Shown here: piece after piece, positions 42,768-52,143 of the stretch
How the letters are laid out: every line of letters begins with the position of its first letter
Position numbering within the stretch: position 1 is the stretch's first letter
Translations under genes and position numbers: made by a program
Notes under the pieces: model-generated
What the model was told of the DNA's origin: nothing
Databases searched by the model: none
Seen by the model: only the letters and a program-made list of their open reading frames with translations
Assembly (NCBI RefSeq): GCF_003002065.1
Contig: NZ_PVZG01000012.1
Span: forward strand, 62,001 to 126,000
Origin: Pseudosporangium ferrugineum
GTDB taxonomy: Bacteria > Actinomycetota > Actinomycetes > Mycobacteriales > Micromonosporaceae
Direction: 5' to 3'
Length of the DNA stretch: 64,000 bases

Positions 42768-43844
42768 ATGATGGCAGTCACGCAGACCCTGCGGTCGGGG
42801 GCCTGGCGAGTCGTCGAACTGATCACGACACCGCTCGTCCCCGCCGACTATCTCGACGCGGTCGCCCCGCTCCGCAATCCGACGGTGCTGCGGGCCCGGA
42901 TCGCCGGGGTCCGGCCGGAGACCGCGAACAGCGTCACGCTGACCCTGCGGCCGGGGCGCGGGTGGCGCCCGTTCACCCCCGGGCAGTACGTGCGGCTCGG
43001 CGTGGACGTCGACGGCGTCCGGCTCTGGCGCTCGTACTCGGTGACCAGCGCGCCCCGCCGCGACGACCACCGGTTCACCGTCACCGTCAACCGGATACCC
43101 GGCGGCGCGGTCAGCACCCACCTCGTACGGCACGCGCGGGCCGGGCAGATCCTCCACCTCGACGTGCCGGCGGGCGAGTTCACCCTGCCCGCCACGGCGC
43201 CGGCGAAGGCGCTCTTCGTCACCGCGGGCAGCGGCATCACCCCGGTCATGGGCATGCTGCGCAGCCGCCTGTCCGAGCTGGCCGACGTCGTCGTCGTGCA
43301 CTCCGCGCGCACCCCCGCGGACGTGGTCTTCGGCGCCGACCTGCGCGAGCTCGCCGCCCGGGGCCACCTGCGCCTGATCGAGCGGCACACCGGCACCGAC
43401 GGCCGGATCAAGCCCGCCGACCTCGACGAGCTGGTGCCCGACCTGTTCGAGCGGGAGACGTGGGCGTGCGGCCCGAACGAGCTGCTCGACGACCTCGAGG
43501 AGCACTGGGAGCAGGCCGGCGAGCGGGCGCGGCTGCGCACCGAGCGGTTCCGGCCGACCGTGATCCCCGACGGCGCCGGGGGCGGGGACGTGACCTTCAC
43601 CCGTACCGGAAAAACGGTCGTGGCCGGCGGCGGGCAACCGCTGCTGGACGCCGGCGAGGCCGCGGGGGTGCTGATGCCCTCGGGCTGCCGCATGGGCATC
43701 TGCTTCAAGTGCGTGCTGCCGCTGCGCGAGGGCGCCGTGCGTGACCTGCGCGACGGCTCCCTCACCGTCGCCGAGCCCGGCGACACCATCGCCGTCCAGA
43801 CCTGCATCAACGCCGCCGCCGGCCCCTGCCGCATCGATCTGTAA
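42768..43844 (+). CDS. Ferredoxin-NAD(P) reductase-type partner of the desaturase
   Basis: The 358-residue protein supplies electrons to the desaturase. It has an FAD region (LWRSYSVTSAP near 85-95), an NAD(P) region (VTAGSGITPVMGML near 150), and a C-terminal plant-type 2Fe-2S domain with CRMGICFKC plus a final Cys in QTCINAA. This is the Rv3230c type that serves DesA3 in mycobacteria. ATG 42768 (or 42771) has no ribosome site. The desaturase starts 9 nt downstream. Confidence 0.93.
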   Translation: MMAVTQTLRSGAWRVVELITTPLVPADYLDAVAPLRNPTVLRARIAGVRPETANSVTLTLRPGRGWRPFTPGQYVRLGVDVDGVRLWRSYSVTSAPRRDDHRFTVTVNRIPGGAVSTHLVRHARAGQILHLDVPAGEFTLPATAPAKALFVTAGSGITPVMGMLRSRLSELADVVVVHSARTPADVVFGADLRELAARGHLRLIERHTGTDGRIKPADLDELVPDLFERETWACGPNELLDDLEEHWEQAGERARLRTERFRPTVIPDGAGGGDVTFTRTGKTVVAGGGQPLLDAGEAAGVLMPSGCRMGICFKCVLPLREGAVRDLRDGSLTVAEPGDTIAVQTCINAAAGPCRIDL

Positions 43845-43853
43845 GGAACCACC

Positions 43854-45038
43854 GTGACCACACTGCAGCGCAAGAACGTCAACCCGATCGCGCACCTGAC
43901 CCCCGAGGACATCGAGCAGATCGGCATCGAGCTCGACGCGATCCGCGACGAGATCGTGGAGAGCCGCGGCGAGCGCGACGCGAAGTACATCCGGCGGGTC
44001 ATCGCCGTGCAGCGGCGCCTGGAGCTGAGCAGCCGCGCGGTCCTGCTGTTCTCGCTGTTCCCGCCGGCGTGGCTGGTGGGCACGGCCGGGCTGTCGGTGG
44101 CCAAGATCCTGGAGAACATGGAGATCGGCCACAACATCATGCACGGCCAGTGGGACTGGATGCGCGACCCGAAGATCCACTCCACCGCGTGGGAGTGGGA
44201 CAACGCGTCGCCGTCCGAGCAGTGGAAGCACTCGCACAACGAGCTGCACCACACGTACACGAACGTGGTCGGCCGCGACAACGACCTCGGCTACGGCATC
44301 ATGCGCGTCGACGAGGACCAGCCGTGGCACCCGGTCTACCTGGGCCAGCCGCTGTGGAACTTCGTCAACGCCTGCTTCTTCGAGTACGGCATCGCCGCGT
44401 ACGACCTGGAGCTGGGCCGCAACCTCAAGACGAAGAAGCGCCGCCGCTCGCCGGAATTCCGGGCCCGCCTGAAGGAGGTCCGCAAGAAGATCGGCAAGCA
44501 GGTGCTCAAGGACTACATCCTGCACCCGGCGCTGTCCGGCCCGTCGTTCCTGCACACGATCGCCGCCAACGCCACCGCCAACCTGGTCCGCAACCTGTGG
44601 ACCCACTCGGTCATCATGTGCGGCCACTTCCCGAACGGCGTCGAGACCTTCGAGCGCACCTCGATCGAGGGCGAGACCCGCGGCGAGTGGTACCTGCGCC
44701 AGATGCTGGGCTCGGCGAACATCAGCGGCAGCAAGCTGATGCACATCATGACCGGCAACCTGTCGCACCAGATCGAGCACCACCTCTTCCCCGACCTGCC
44801 GAGCAACCGCTACGCGGAGATCGCCCCCCGGGTGCGGGCCCTGTTCGACAAGTACGACCTGCGCTACACCACCGGCCCGCTGCCGAAGCAGGTCGCCTCG
44901 GCGTGGGCCAAGGTGTTCCGGCTGTCGCTGCCCAACCGCGGCCCGGCGTCCGTACGCCCGCCCCGCAAGGTGATCGACCCGGCGGCCGAGCCGGTGGCCC
45001 GCTGGCAGCGCGCGCAGCCCAAGCCCGCCGGCTCCTGA
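43854..45038 (+). CDS. Membrane acyl desaturase (DesA3-like)
   Basis: The 394-residue enzyme inserts a double bond into acyl chains. The three His boxes are present: GHNIMHGQWDW (near 89), HNELHHTYTN (near 126) and HQIEHHLFPD (near 304). Hydrophobic segments (VLLFSLFPPAWLVGTAGLSV and others) fit a membrane di-iron enzyme. GTG 43854 follows AAGGAACC of the upstream gene end. With its reductase it forms a complete electron chain. Confidence 0.93.
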   Translation: MTTLQRKNVNPIAHLTPEDIEQIGIELDAIRDEIVESRGERDAKYIRRVIAVQRRLELSSRAVLLFSLFPPAWLVGTAGLSVAKILENMEIGHNIMHGQWDWMRDPKIHSTAWEWDNASPSEQWKHSHNELHHTYTNVVGRDNDLGYGIMRVDEDQPWHPVYLGQPLWNFVNACFFEYGIAAYDLELGRNLKTKKRRRSPEFRARLKEVRKKIGKQVLKDYILHPALSGPSFLHTIAANATANLVRNLWTHSVIMCGHFPNGVETFERTSIEGETRGEWYLRQMLGSANISGSKLMHIMTGNLSHQIEHHLFPDLPSNRYAEIAPRVRALFDKYDLRYTTGPLPKQVASAWAKVFRLSLPNRGPASVRPPRKVIDPAAEPVARWQRAQPKPAGS

Positions 45039-45065
45039 GCCCGGCACGGCCGGCGCGGGGCGTAC

Positions 45066-45071
45066 TAGGCT
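45066..45071 (+). promoter_or_regulatory. Leaderless-type -10 element
   Basis: TAGGCT is followed by 7 nt and ATG 45079, and picks that start over TTG 45073. Confidence 0.55.
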
Positions 45072-45078
45072 CTTGACC

Positions 45079-45867
45079 ATGACGACCCTCGCCGGCCGCA
45101 CGATCGCGGCCCTGCGCAGCGAGCACGACACGCTCGCCGGCACCGTTCCCGGACTCACCCCCGAGCAGCTCTCCGGCCCGTCCGGCGCGTCCGAGTGGAC
45201 GGTCGCCGACGTGCTGTCGCACCTGGGCAGCGGCGCCGAGATCGCGCTGCGGGACCTGCGGGCGGCGCTCGGCGAGGCGGAGCCGCCGGGTCCGGGGTTC
45301 AACCAGAGCGTGTGGGACCGGTGGAACGCGCTCGGCCCGCGGGAGCAGGCCGCCGGCTGGCTGGAGTCCGACACCGCGCTGGTCACCGCGCTGGAGGCGG
45401 TGCCCGCCGAGCGCCACGACGAGCTCCGGGTCAAGCTCGGCTTCCTGCCGGAGCCCGTGCCCTTCGCCTCGTACGCCGGCCTGCGGCTGAACGAGGTGGT
45501 CAACCACGTCTGGGACGTGCGCGCGGGCCTCGACCCGGCGGCGGGCCTCACCGAGCCGGCCGGGCTGGTGGCGGCCGAGCACCTCGCCGGCGGCCTCGGC
45601 TTCCTGCTCGGCTTCGTGGGCAAGCCGGGCGAGGTGGGCCGGCCCGTCGTGCTCGAGATCGCCGGCACGCCGTACCGCGTCGTCCTCGACGAGCAGGTCC
45701 GGCTCACCACCGAGGAGTTGCCCGCGACCGCGACCTTCACCGGGCCGGCGGAGGCCGCCGTGCGCCTGCTCTCCGGGCGGCTGACGCCGAAGTTCACCCC
45801 GGCCGGCGTCGCGGTCACCGGCAACGTCACCCTCGACGAGCTGCGCGCGGTCTTCCCCGGCTACTGA
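45079..45867 (+). CDS. Maleylpyruvate isomerase-family mycothiol-dependent protein
   Basis: The 262-residue protein has the DinB-like N-terminal bundle with LSGPSGASEWTVADVLSHLGSG and a metal-site His, plus a NHVWDVRAGLDPAAG helix and a C-terminal SCP2-like domain (VVLEIAGTPYRVVLDEQ, VTGNVTLDELRAVFPGY). Such proteins use mycothiol as cofactor in detoxification or isomerisation; the substrate is unknown. Confidence 0.9.
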   Translation: MTTLAGRTIAALRSEHDTLAGTVPGLTPEQLSGPSGASEWTVADVLSHLGSGAEIALRDLRAALGEAEPPGPGFNQSVWDRWNALGPREQAAGWLESDTALVTALEAVPAERHDELRVKLGFLPEPVPFASYAGLRLNEVVNHVWDVRAGLDPAAGLTEPAGLVAAEHLAGGLGFLLGFVGKPGEVGRPVVLEIAGTPYRVVLDEQVRLTTEELPATATFTGPAEAAVRLLSGRLTPKFTPAGVAVTGNVTLDELRAVFPGY

Positions 45868-45888
45868 TCCCGCCCGGCGGCCCCGGCC

Positions 45889-47532
45889 GTGCCGACCTGC
45901 GTCCGGCTGATGACCGGGGCCTTGTCCGGCCGGGGGCCACCGTCGAAGCTGGACCCTGTGCGGCGGGTGGTGCTGTGGGTCGCGCTGGGCTACACGACCG
46001 GCGCGCTGCTCGCGTGGACGCTGCTCGGGACCGCCGACACCGCCCCCGTCTTCTTCGCGTCGGCGGGGGTGACGTCGGCGGCCCTCGTGCTGTCCCGGAC
46101 GGGCCGCTGGCCGGCCATCCTGCTCACGGTCGCCCTCATCGAGGTCACGGTCGACGTCCTGCACGGCTGGGAATTCCGCTTCGCGGCGGGTTTCGCCCTG
46201 GCGAACACCGCCGAGCCGGTGCTGGGCGCGGTGCTGCTGCGACGGTACGCCCGCAGCACACCCGACCTCACCCGCCGCCCCGGCGTGGTCGCGTTCGTCG
46301 CCTGCTGCGTGCTGGCCGGCCCGCTCGCCGGGGCGCTGATCGGCGCGACCACGGTGGCGGTGGGCCGCGGCGCCGAGTGGGCGAGCCTCTTCCTGCCGTT
46401 CTGGGCCGGCGACGCGGTGGGCGTGCTGACCGTCGGCAGCGCCGTGCTCGCCTGGCACGGCTCGCGCGCCGGGCGGCGTACCGGCGGCCTCCTGCTCGCC
46501 GCCCTGGCGACCTCGGCGGTGACGGTGGCCGGATTCTGGCCGCTGCACGTACCGCTGCTGTTCCTGCCGATCCCGGTGCTGTTCTGGGTCGCCGTACGCC
46601 GCGGGGTCCCGGCCCTGACGCTGAGCGGCGTGGCGCTGGCGGTGACCGCGAACGTCGTCTCCGCCGCCGGCCGGGGACCGTGGCGCGATCTCGGCGATCC
46701 GTGGCTCGCCGCCGCCACCCTCCAGGTCTTCGTCGCCGTCACCGTGCTGACCGCGTGGGCCCTGGCGGTGACCGCCCGGGAGCGCGAGGACGAGCGGGCC
46801 CGGGCGGCGGACTTCGAACGGGACCACGAGGCGGCGCACCGGCTGCAGACGGCGTTGCTGCCGGTGCTGGCCGAGCGGCTGCCCGGGGTCCGGGCGGCGG
46901 GGGCGTACCAGCCGTCGGAGGTGCGCAACGAGGTCGGCGGCGACTGGTACGACGTGTTCCGGCTCGGCGACGGGCGGATCGCCTTCGCGGTCGGCGACGT
47001 GGTCGGCCACGACCTGCCGGCGGCGGTGACGATGGGCCGGCTCCAGACCGCCCTGCGCGTCGCGGCGCGCACGTCCGGCTCCCCCGCCGCGGTGGCGACG
47101 GTGCTGGACGGGGTCGCCGCCGACGTGCCGGGTGCGTTCTGCACGTCGCTCGGCTACGGCGACTACGACGGGCCGAGCCGCATGCTGCGGTACGTGTGCG
47201 CCGGTCACCTGCCGCCGCTGCTCCTGACGGCCACCGGGGTCCGCTTCCTCACCGGCGGCCGGGGCGCGCCGCTGGGGGTACGCACCCGGCGCGCCCGGGA
47301 GGAGGCGAGCCTGCTGGTCCCGGCGGCGGCGACCGTCGTCTGGTACACCGATGGGCTCGTCGAGCGCCGCGCCGAGCACCTCGACACCGGCCTCAAGCGC
47401 CTCGCCGAGGCGGCGGAGCAAGTGCGCGGCGAGACCGGGCCGGCGGCCGTACGGGACCACCTGATGGCGACCCTCACCGCCGGCGGCCCGCTGCCCGACG
47501 ACGTCGCCGTGCTCTGCCTCCACCTGCCCTGA
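45889..47532 (+). CDS. MASE1 membrane sensor fused to SpoIIE-type PP2C phosphatase
   Basis: The protein has about eight N-terminal membrane helices (MASE1-like, residues 25-300) and a C-terminal PP2C/SpoIIE phosphatase domain: LQTALLPVLAERLPGV, YQPSEVRNEVGGDWYDVF (metal Asp), FAVGDVVGHDLPAAVTMG and PDDVAVLCLHLP. Such phosphatases usually reactivate anti-anti-sigma factors. The start is uncertain: GTG 45889, ATG 45910 or GTG 45958 (just before the first helix) are possible and none has a good ribosome site. It ends 1 nt before the convergent oxidase gene. Confidence 0.88.
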   Translation: MPTCVRLMTGALSGRGPPSKLDPVRRVVLWVALGYTTGALLAWTLLGTADTAPVFFASAGVTSAALVLSRTGRWPAILLTVALIEVTVDVLHGWEFRFAAGFALANTAEPVLGAVLLRRYARSTPDLTRRPGVVAFVACCVLAGPLAGALIGATTVAVGRGAEWASLFLPFWAGDAVGVLTVGSAVLAWHGSRAGRRTGGLLLAALATSAVTVAGFWPLHVPLLFLPIPVLFWVAVRRGVPALTLSGVALAVTANVVSAAGRGPWRDLGDPWLAAATLQVFVAVTVLTAWALAVTAREREDERARAADFERDHEAAHRLQTALLPVLAERLPGVRAAGAYQPSEVRNEVGGDWYDVFRLGDGRIAFAVGDVVGHDLPAAVTMGRLQTALRVAARTSGSPAAVATVLDGVAADVPGAFCTSLGYGDYDGPSRMLRYVCAGHLPPLLLTATGVRFLTGGRGAPLGVRTRRAREEASLLVPAAATVVWYTDGLVERRAEHLDTGLKRLAEAAEQVRGETGPAAVRDHLMATLTAGGPLPDDVAVLCLHLP

Positions 47533-47533
47533 G

Positions 47534-48784
47534 TCAGCCCAGCAGCTCGTCGAGCCAGGGGTTGCGGAAGATCCCGCGCGGATCGAACTCCCGGGCGAGC
47601 GCCACGAAGTCGGGGAAGCGGTCGTACCGGGCGCGTACGGTCTCCGGGCCGGCCGTGAAGACCTTGCCCCAGTGCGGGCGGGCGTCCAGCGGTGCGAGCG
47701 CCTGCTCCAGCTTCGCGACCACCGGCAGGACCGCCGCGGTGTCGGCGATCCACGTGAAGTGCAGGGCGAACGTGTCGCGGCGGTAGTTCGGGCTCAGCCA
47801 CAGCTCGTCGGCGGCGATCGTGCGGAGCTCGCAGATCTGCAGGACCGGCGCGACGTCCGCACCGATCGCCCGCACCGCGTCGACGGCTTCCAGGGCGCGC
47901 TCGCGGGGCACGTGATATTCGGACTGGAGCTCCTCGCCGCTGCTCGGCGTGAACTCCATCCGGAAGTGCGGCAGGCGGGTGTGCCAGGGCCCCGGCTCAC
48001 CCGTCTGGTCGGTGCTGTTGCGCGCCGGCATGCCGGGGACCGGGTGGCGCGGGCTGTCGGCGCGGCGGGCGCCGTACCAGTCGCCGGCGGGCATCGGGTC
48101 GCGGCGCTTGACCCAGGCCATGGTGATGCCGGGACCGGTCCAGGTGGTGAAGAGGCTGACGCTGTAGCCGTCCGCGAGCATCTCCGGCAGGTACGCCTCG
48201 ACCGAAGCGCGGGGAATATCGTCGTAGACGTACTGCCGCAGCTCGTACGCGGGCTCCACGTCCAGGGTGAGCGCCGTGATCACGCCGAGGGCGCCGAGGT
48301 GCACGACCGCGCCGGCGAAGCGGTCCCCGTCGGTGTCGCGCCGCAGCGTGACCAGTTCGCCGTCGCCGCGGATCAGCTCGATGCCGGAGACCGCGGTGGC
48401 GAGGTTCGCGTGCCGGACGCCGGAGCCGTGGGTCGCCGTGGCGACCGCTCCCGCCACCGAGATGTGCGGCAGCGACGCCGTGTTGTGCAGGGCGAGGCCC
48501 TCGGCGTCCAGCCGGGCGAAGAGGTCGCCGTAGCGGATGCCGCCGTCCACCCGGACCGACCGGCGGTCCGGGGCGATCTCGACGACCCGGGGCAGCCCGG
48601 CGAGCGAGATCAGGTCACCGCCGGTGTCGGCCATCCGGTTGAAGGAGTGCCCGCTGCCGAGCACCTTGACCGGGTTGCCGGCCGCGACGAGCTCCCGCAC
48701 CTGGTCGACGGAGGCCGGCCGGTGCAGCCGGCGCGCTCCGAAGACGATGTTGCCCGCCCAGTTGGTCACCCGTTCGTCTGTCAT
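47534..48784 (-). CDS. FAD-linked alditol/xylitol oxidase
   Basis: The 416-residue flavoprotein belongs to the VAO family with an ALO-type C-terminus. It has the covalent-FAD-type motif GSGHSFNRMADTGG (near 43), AVATATHGSG, a MEFTPSSGEELQSEYHVPR segment and a C-terminal HWGK...FDPRGIFRNPWLDELLG. This matches actinomycete alditol oxidases (AldO), which oxidise xylitol or sorbitol with O2. ATG 48784. No signal peptide. Confidence 0.92.
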   Translation of the reverse strand: MTDERVTNWAGNIVFGARRLHRPASVDQVRELVAAGNPVKVLGSGHSFNRMADTGGDLISLAGLPRVVEIAPDRRSVRVDGGIRYGDLFARLDAEGLALHNTASLPHISVAGAVATATHGSGVRHANLATAVSGIELIRGDGELVTLRRDTDGDRFAGAVVHLGALGVITALTLDVEPAYELRQYVYDDIPRASVEAYLPEMLADGYSVSLFTTWTGPGITMAWVKRRDPMPAGDWYGARRADSPRHPVPGMPARNSTDQTGEPGPWHTRLPHFRMEFTPSSGEELQSEYHVPRERALEAVDAVRAIGADVAPVLQICELRTIAADELWLSPNYRRDTFALHFTWIADTAAVLPVVAKLEQALAPLDARPHWGKVFTAGPETVRARYDRFPDFVALAREFDPRGIFRNPWLDELLG

Positions 48785-48826
48785 GGGTCCAGCACATCAC
48801 GGATGCGCCGGGCGGGACATCGGACG

Positions 48827-50092
48827 TCAAGATCTCCAAGATCGGGGCGGGGTCCAGGTGGTGGGCACGTGCCCCACCCGTACCCGCTGGGGGTGGTCGC
48901 CGACCGGCACCGACACGACCCGGCGGCCGGTCGCGAAGCTGATCGCCGTCACCCGGTCGGCGCCGGATTCGGAGATCACACAGTCCAGCCCGTCGCCGCT
49001 GACCGTCGCCCAGTACGGCTTGCTCGCGGTGACCAGCTCCCCGGGGGTGAGGGAGGCCCGGTCCACCACCGTGGCGTAGTCGTCCATGGTGCCGGCGACG
49101 CACAGCTTGCTGCCGTCCGGGCTGACCGAGAGGCCGTGGTGGCGCGAGTCGTTCACCCAGGTGGTGCGGTCCTCGCTGGTGGCGGGGTTCTTCGGCAGCT
49201 CCTTGACCCGGGTCACCCGGTCGCCGGCCACGTCGTACTCGACCAGCCCGTTGAAGAAGGAGACCTGGAAGTAGAGCTTCGACTCGTCCGGCGTGAAGAC
49301 CGCGGGGCGGACGGCGTCGGACAGGTCGGCACGCCCGAACGCGTCGAGGCGGGGACGCATGTCGATGGTCCGTACCGTCTGGAAGGTCCGGGCGTCGGCG
49401 ACCGTGATGTGCCGGTCGCCCTTGGTCCAGTCGGCGGAGGGGTCGTCGAGCGACGTGTTGACCTCGCCGATCGACATGTTCCACAGGTACCGGCCGCCGT
49501 CGGTGTAGATGTTCTCGTGCGGCTTGTCGCCGCCGGTGAACGAGCCGAGCTGCCGGCCGGTCACGATGTCCAGCACGTGCACGGTGTTCGACGTCGAGGC
49601 GGACACGGCGACCGCCCGGCCGTCGGGCGAGACCGCCATGTGGTCCGCGCGGAAACCGGAGACCGGGAAGCGCCAGCGGACCGCCCCGGTGGCCACATCG
49701 ATCGAGACCACGTCGGCGAAGCTGGGCCGCGACACCACCAGCGCGGTGCCGTCCGGCGTCGTGTACATGTCGTCGACGAGCTGGTCGTGGCCCTCGCCGG
49801 GGCCGAGCTGGACGCCGAGGTAGAACGCCAGCTTGATCGGGTTGAGGTAGATCTCCCACAGCCGCTCGGTCTTGTCCGGCACGACGTTGATCCGGCCGAG
49901 CTTGGCGAAGTCGCCGCGGGACGCGATGACGTCGACCGTGCCGTCCCAGTTGTTGCCCACGAACATGACCTCGCGCAGGGCGGGCGCCGCCTGCGCGGGA
50001 CCGGCCGAGGCGACCGGTGCACCGCCCAGCACGCCCGCGAGCAGCAGGGCGACCAGGGCCCGGGATCTCTTCGGTACGGACGCAGCTCCCAC
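48827..50092 (-). CDS. Secreted YncE-like beta-propeller
   Basis: The 421-residue protein has a signal peptide (ALVALLLAGVLGGAPVASAGPAQA) and seven YVTN-type blades (TTPDGTALVVSRPSFADVVSIDVATGAV, AVSPDGRAVAVSASTSNTVHVLD, SVSPDGSKLCVAG and so on). Propellers like this bind partners; no catalytic site is visible. The GTG at 50092 has GGGAGG 5 nt upstream. It is divergent from the second PucR gene. Confidence 0.88.
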   Translation of the reverse strand: MGAASVPKRSRALVALLLAGVLGGAPVASAGPAQAAPALREVMFVGNNWDGTVDVIASRGDFAKLGRINVVPDKTERLWEIYLNPIKLAFYLGVQLGPGEGHDQLVDDMYTTPDGTALVVSRPSFADVVSIDVATGAVRWRFPVSGFRADHMAVSPDGRAVAVSASTSNTVHVLDIVTGRQLGSFTGGDKPHENIYTDGGRYLWNMSIGEVNTSLDDPSADWTKGDRHITVADARTFQTVRTIDMRPRLDAFGRADLSDAVRPAVFTPDESKLYFQVSFFNGLVEYDVAGDRVTRVKELPKNPATSEDRTTWVNDSRHHGLSVSPDGSKLCVAGTMDDYATVVDRASLTPGELVTASKPYWATVSGDGLDCVISESGADRVTAISFATGRRVVSVPVGDHPQRVRVGHVPTTWTPPRSWRS

Positions 50093-50216
50093 GACGCCTC
50101 CCGGGCGGACGGGCGGGGCGCGGTCCGGGCGGTTCCGCCGGGCGTCCCGCGATGTTACTTTGCGGTAACGCATAGGGAACAATGAATTTCCGCGTGCCGG
50201 TAGAGGACGGGGACCA

Positions 50217-51383
50217 ATGCCGCAGCAGCCCGTTGTGCACCGCCCACAACCGCGCGAGGACGCCCTCACGGCACTGGTGGAGGACCTCGCCCGGGACACC
50301 CAGCTGGTCGACGACGTGGTGCGCGCGGCCCGCGCCGAGTCCGCCGAGGTGGCGCGGCTGCCGTGGGCGGAGAGCCGGCGGCACGTGGCCGCGCTGCTGG
50401 CCGCCGGGTTCGCCGCGTTCACCGCCGTCGGGGAGCCGGACTTCGCCGAGGCGGAACGGTTCGGGCGGGAGCGGGCGGCGCTGGGCGTACCGGTGGCGGC
50501 GCTGCTCTCCGGGGTGCACGCGGGCCGCAGCCGGATCCTGGAGGTCGCCGTCGAGCGGGGGCGCGCGGCGGGCCTGCCCGACGACGTCATGCTGGCGGCC
50601 CTGCTCCGGCTCGACCGGTACGGCACCCGGCTGGAGCGGCGGGTGGTGGACGCGTACCGGGCCGCCGAGCGGGAGCTGGGCCGCGACCACCGCGGCGCCC
50701 GGATCGCCCTGCTGCGCCGGCTGCTGCTGGGCGAGGAGGGTGAGGGTCCGGCGCCGGACCCGGCCCGGTTCGGGTTGCGTCCCGGCGGGCGCTACCACTG
50801 CCTGATCTCCGACGCCGCCGACCCGGCGCTGGTGCGGCAGCTCGAGCACGCCTTCGCGCGGTGCGGCGGCGTGGTCGCCCCGGTGGCGGGACGGCTGGCC
50901 GGGCTGGCCCCGCGGCTGCCCGCCCTGCCCGCCGGGACCGCCGCGCTGGTGGTGACCACCCCGGCCGTGCCGCTGGACCGGGCGCCGGCCGCGTACGGGC
51001 TGTGCCGCACGGCCCTGGACGCCGCCGCCGGCGAGTCGCTCAGCGGGATGCACGACGTGGTCATGCTGGCCGGTGAGACCGCGCTCGCGGCGCAGCCGAT
51101 GCTGGCCGGGCTGCTCTGCGAGAACCTGCTCGGCGCCCTCGACCCGGGCGACGAGTTCCACCACAACCTGGTGACCACCGCGCTGGCCTATCTCGACCAG
51201 GGCCAGCGCCTGGACCGCACCGCCGAGGCGCTGCACCTGCACCCCAACACGGTCCGCTACCGGCTGCGCCGCCTCCAGGAGCTCACCGGGCTCGGCGAGC
51301 GGCTGACCGTGCTCGCCACCGTGCGCTGGTGGTGGGCGCTGCGATCCTGGCCGGCCGCGCGCGACGGCGTACATCGAAGATGA
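50217..51383 (+). CDS. PucR-type transcriptional regulator, second copy
   Basis: The 388-residue regulator shares the plan of the PucR at 41468: helical sensor with a GVHAGRSRILEVA region, a central nucleotide-fold-like part, and a C-terminal HTH (YLDQGQRLDRTAEALHLHPNTVRYRLRRLQELTG). Divergent from the secreted propeller across 124 bp; it may control that gene. ATG 50217. The C-terminus ends in an Arg/His-rich tail. Confidence 0.88.
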   Translation: MPQQPVVHRPQPREDALTALVEDLARDTQLVDDVVRAARAESAEVARLPWAESRRHVAALLAAGFAAFTAVGEPDFAEAERFGRERAALGVPVAALLSGVHAGRSRILEVAVERGRAAGLPDDVMLAALLRLDRYGTRLERRVVDAYRAAERELGRDHRGARIALLRRLLLGEEGEGPAPDPARFGLRPGGRYHCLISDAADPALVRQLEHAFARCGGVVAPVAGRLAGLAPRLPALPAGTAALVVTTPAVPLDRAPAAYGLCRTALDAAAGESLSGMHDVVMLAGETALAAQPMLAGLLCENLLGALDPGDEFHHNLVTTALAYLDQGQRLDRTAEALHLHPNTVRYRLRRLQELTGLGERLTVLATVRWWWALRSWPAARDGVHRR

Positions 51384-51391
51384 TTCATGTC

Positions 51392-51453
51392 TTGACGGTG
51401 CTTCCGGGCCGGGGTTAACGTCCGTCCATCCAGAAAAACCAGCTTTTCTGGAT
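51392..51453 (+). promoter_or_regulatory. Promoter and perfect inverted repeat upstream of the DUF6230 gene
   Basis: TTGACG (51392-51397), 17 bp and TTAACG (51415-51420) form the best sigma-70-like promoter in the window. Just downstream ATCCAGAAAA (51428-51437) and TTTTCTGGAT (51444-51453) are perfect 10-bp arms around a 6-nt loop. The repeat lies in the 5' leader, as an operator or RNA stem would. Confidence 0.7.
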
Positions 51454-51477
51454 CCTCTCCGGACAGGAGCGACGACG

Positions 51478-52134
51478 GTGACCGATCCCCGCCCCCCATC
51501 CCCGGAAGGCCGCACCCACTGGCGTCGCTTCGGCGTGGTGATGGCACTGAGCACCGTCGCCACCGCCGGCGTGGTGTCGCTGATCTCGCAAGGCGCGCTG
51601 GCGGCGACGTTCGTCGTCTCCGGACAGCAGTTCAAGGTCAGCGCCGACGAGCTCGTGGCCACCGGCTTCATCCAGTACGGCACGGTCGACGCCCGCATCG
51701 AGCCCGGCAGCGACCCGCAGTCGCAGCAGCCCGAGCCCGTCGCGGTCTCGGCCATGAAGACCGCCACCCTCACCAACCTGTGCCAGTCCGTCGTCACCGA
51801 CCTCGGCGACTTCGGCTCGGTCAGCCTGGTCATCCGGGCCGGCACCGGCGGCCAGCCGGTGACCGCCAAGAACATGGTCGTCGACATGTCCCAGCTCGAC
51901 GGCAACGCCAAGTTCGAACAGATCGAGATCGGCCGCGACGCGTCCACCCTGGACAAGGGCCCGGAGAACGACCCGGGCGAGAAGGCGCAGCGCCGCGAGG
52001 GCTTCTTCAGCCAGCAGGCCGACAAGGTCACGATCACCAACCTGAAGCAGGTCGCCTGGTCCACCTCGGCCGGCGAGTTCAACCTGCGCAACCTCAAGCT
52101 GGCCCTGCACTGGGGCAAGGACGAGTGCTTCTAA
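51478..52134 (+). CDS. DUF6230-family membrane-anchored protein
   Basis: The 218-residue protein has an N-terminal uncleaved or lipoprotein-like helix (FGVVMALSTVATAGVVSLISQGALA) then an extracytoplasmic beta-rich domain with the DUF6230 signature (ISQGALAATFVVSGQQFKV, ATLTNLCQSVV, NLRNLKLALHWG). The family is found in actinomycetes and often precedes a DUF6114 gene, absent here. GTG 51478 after GGAG; a 9-nt gap to the next gene. Confidence 0.85.
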   Translation: MTDPRPPSPEGRTHWRRFGVVMALSTVATAGVVSLISQGALAATFVVSGQQFKVSADELVATGFIQYGTVDARIEPGSDPQSQQPEPVAVSAMKTATLTNLCQSVVTDLGDFGSVSLVIRAGTGGQPVTAKNMVVDMSQLDGNAKFEQIEIGRDASTLDKGPENDPGEKAQRREGFFSQQADKVTITNLKQVAWSTSAGEFNLRNLKLALHWGKDECF

Positions 52135-52143
52135 GGAGTTGAG

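Noticed and set aside
42661..45038. Biosynthetic gene cluster around the desaturase
   Set aside because: Only an electron-transfer reductase and desaturase are present; no synthase or carrier genes.
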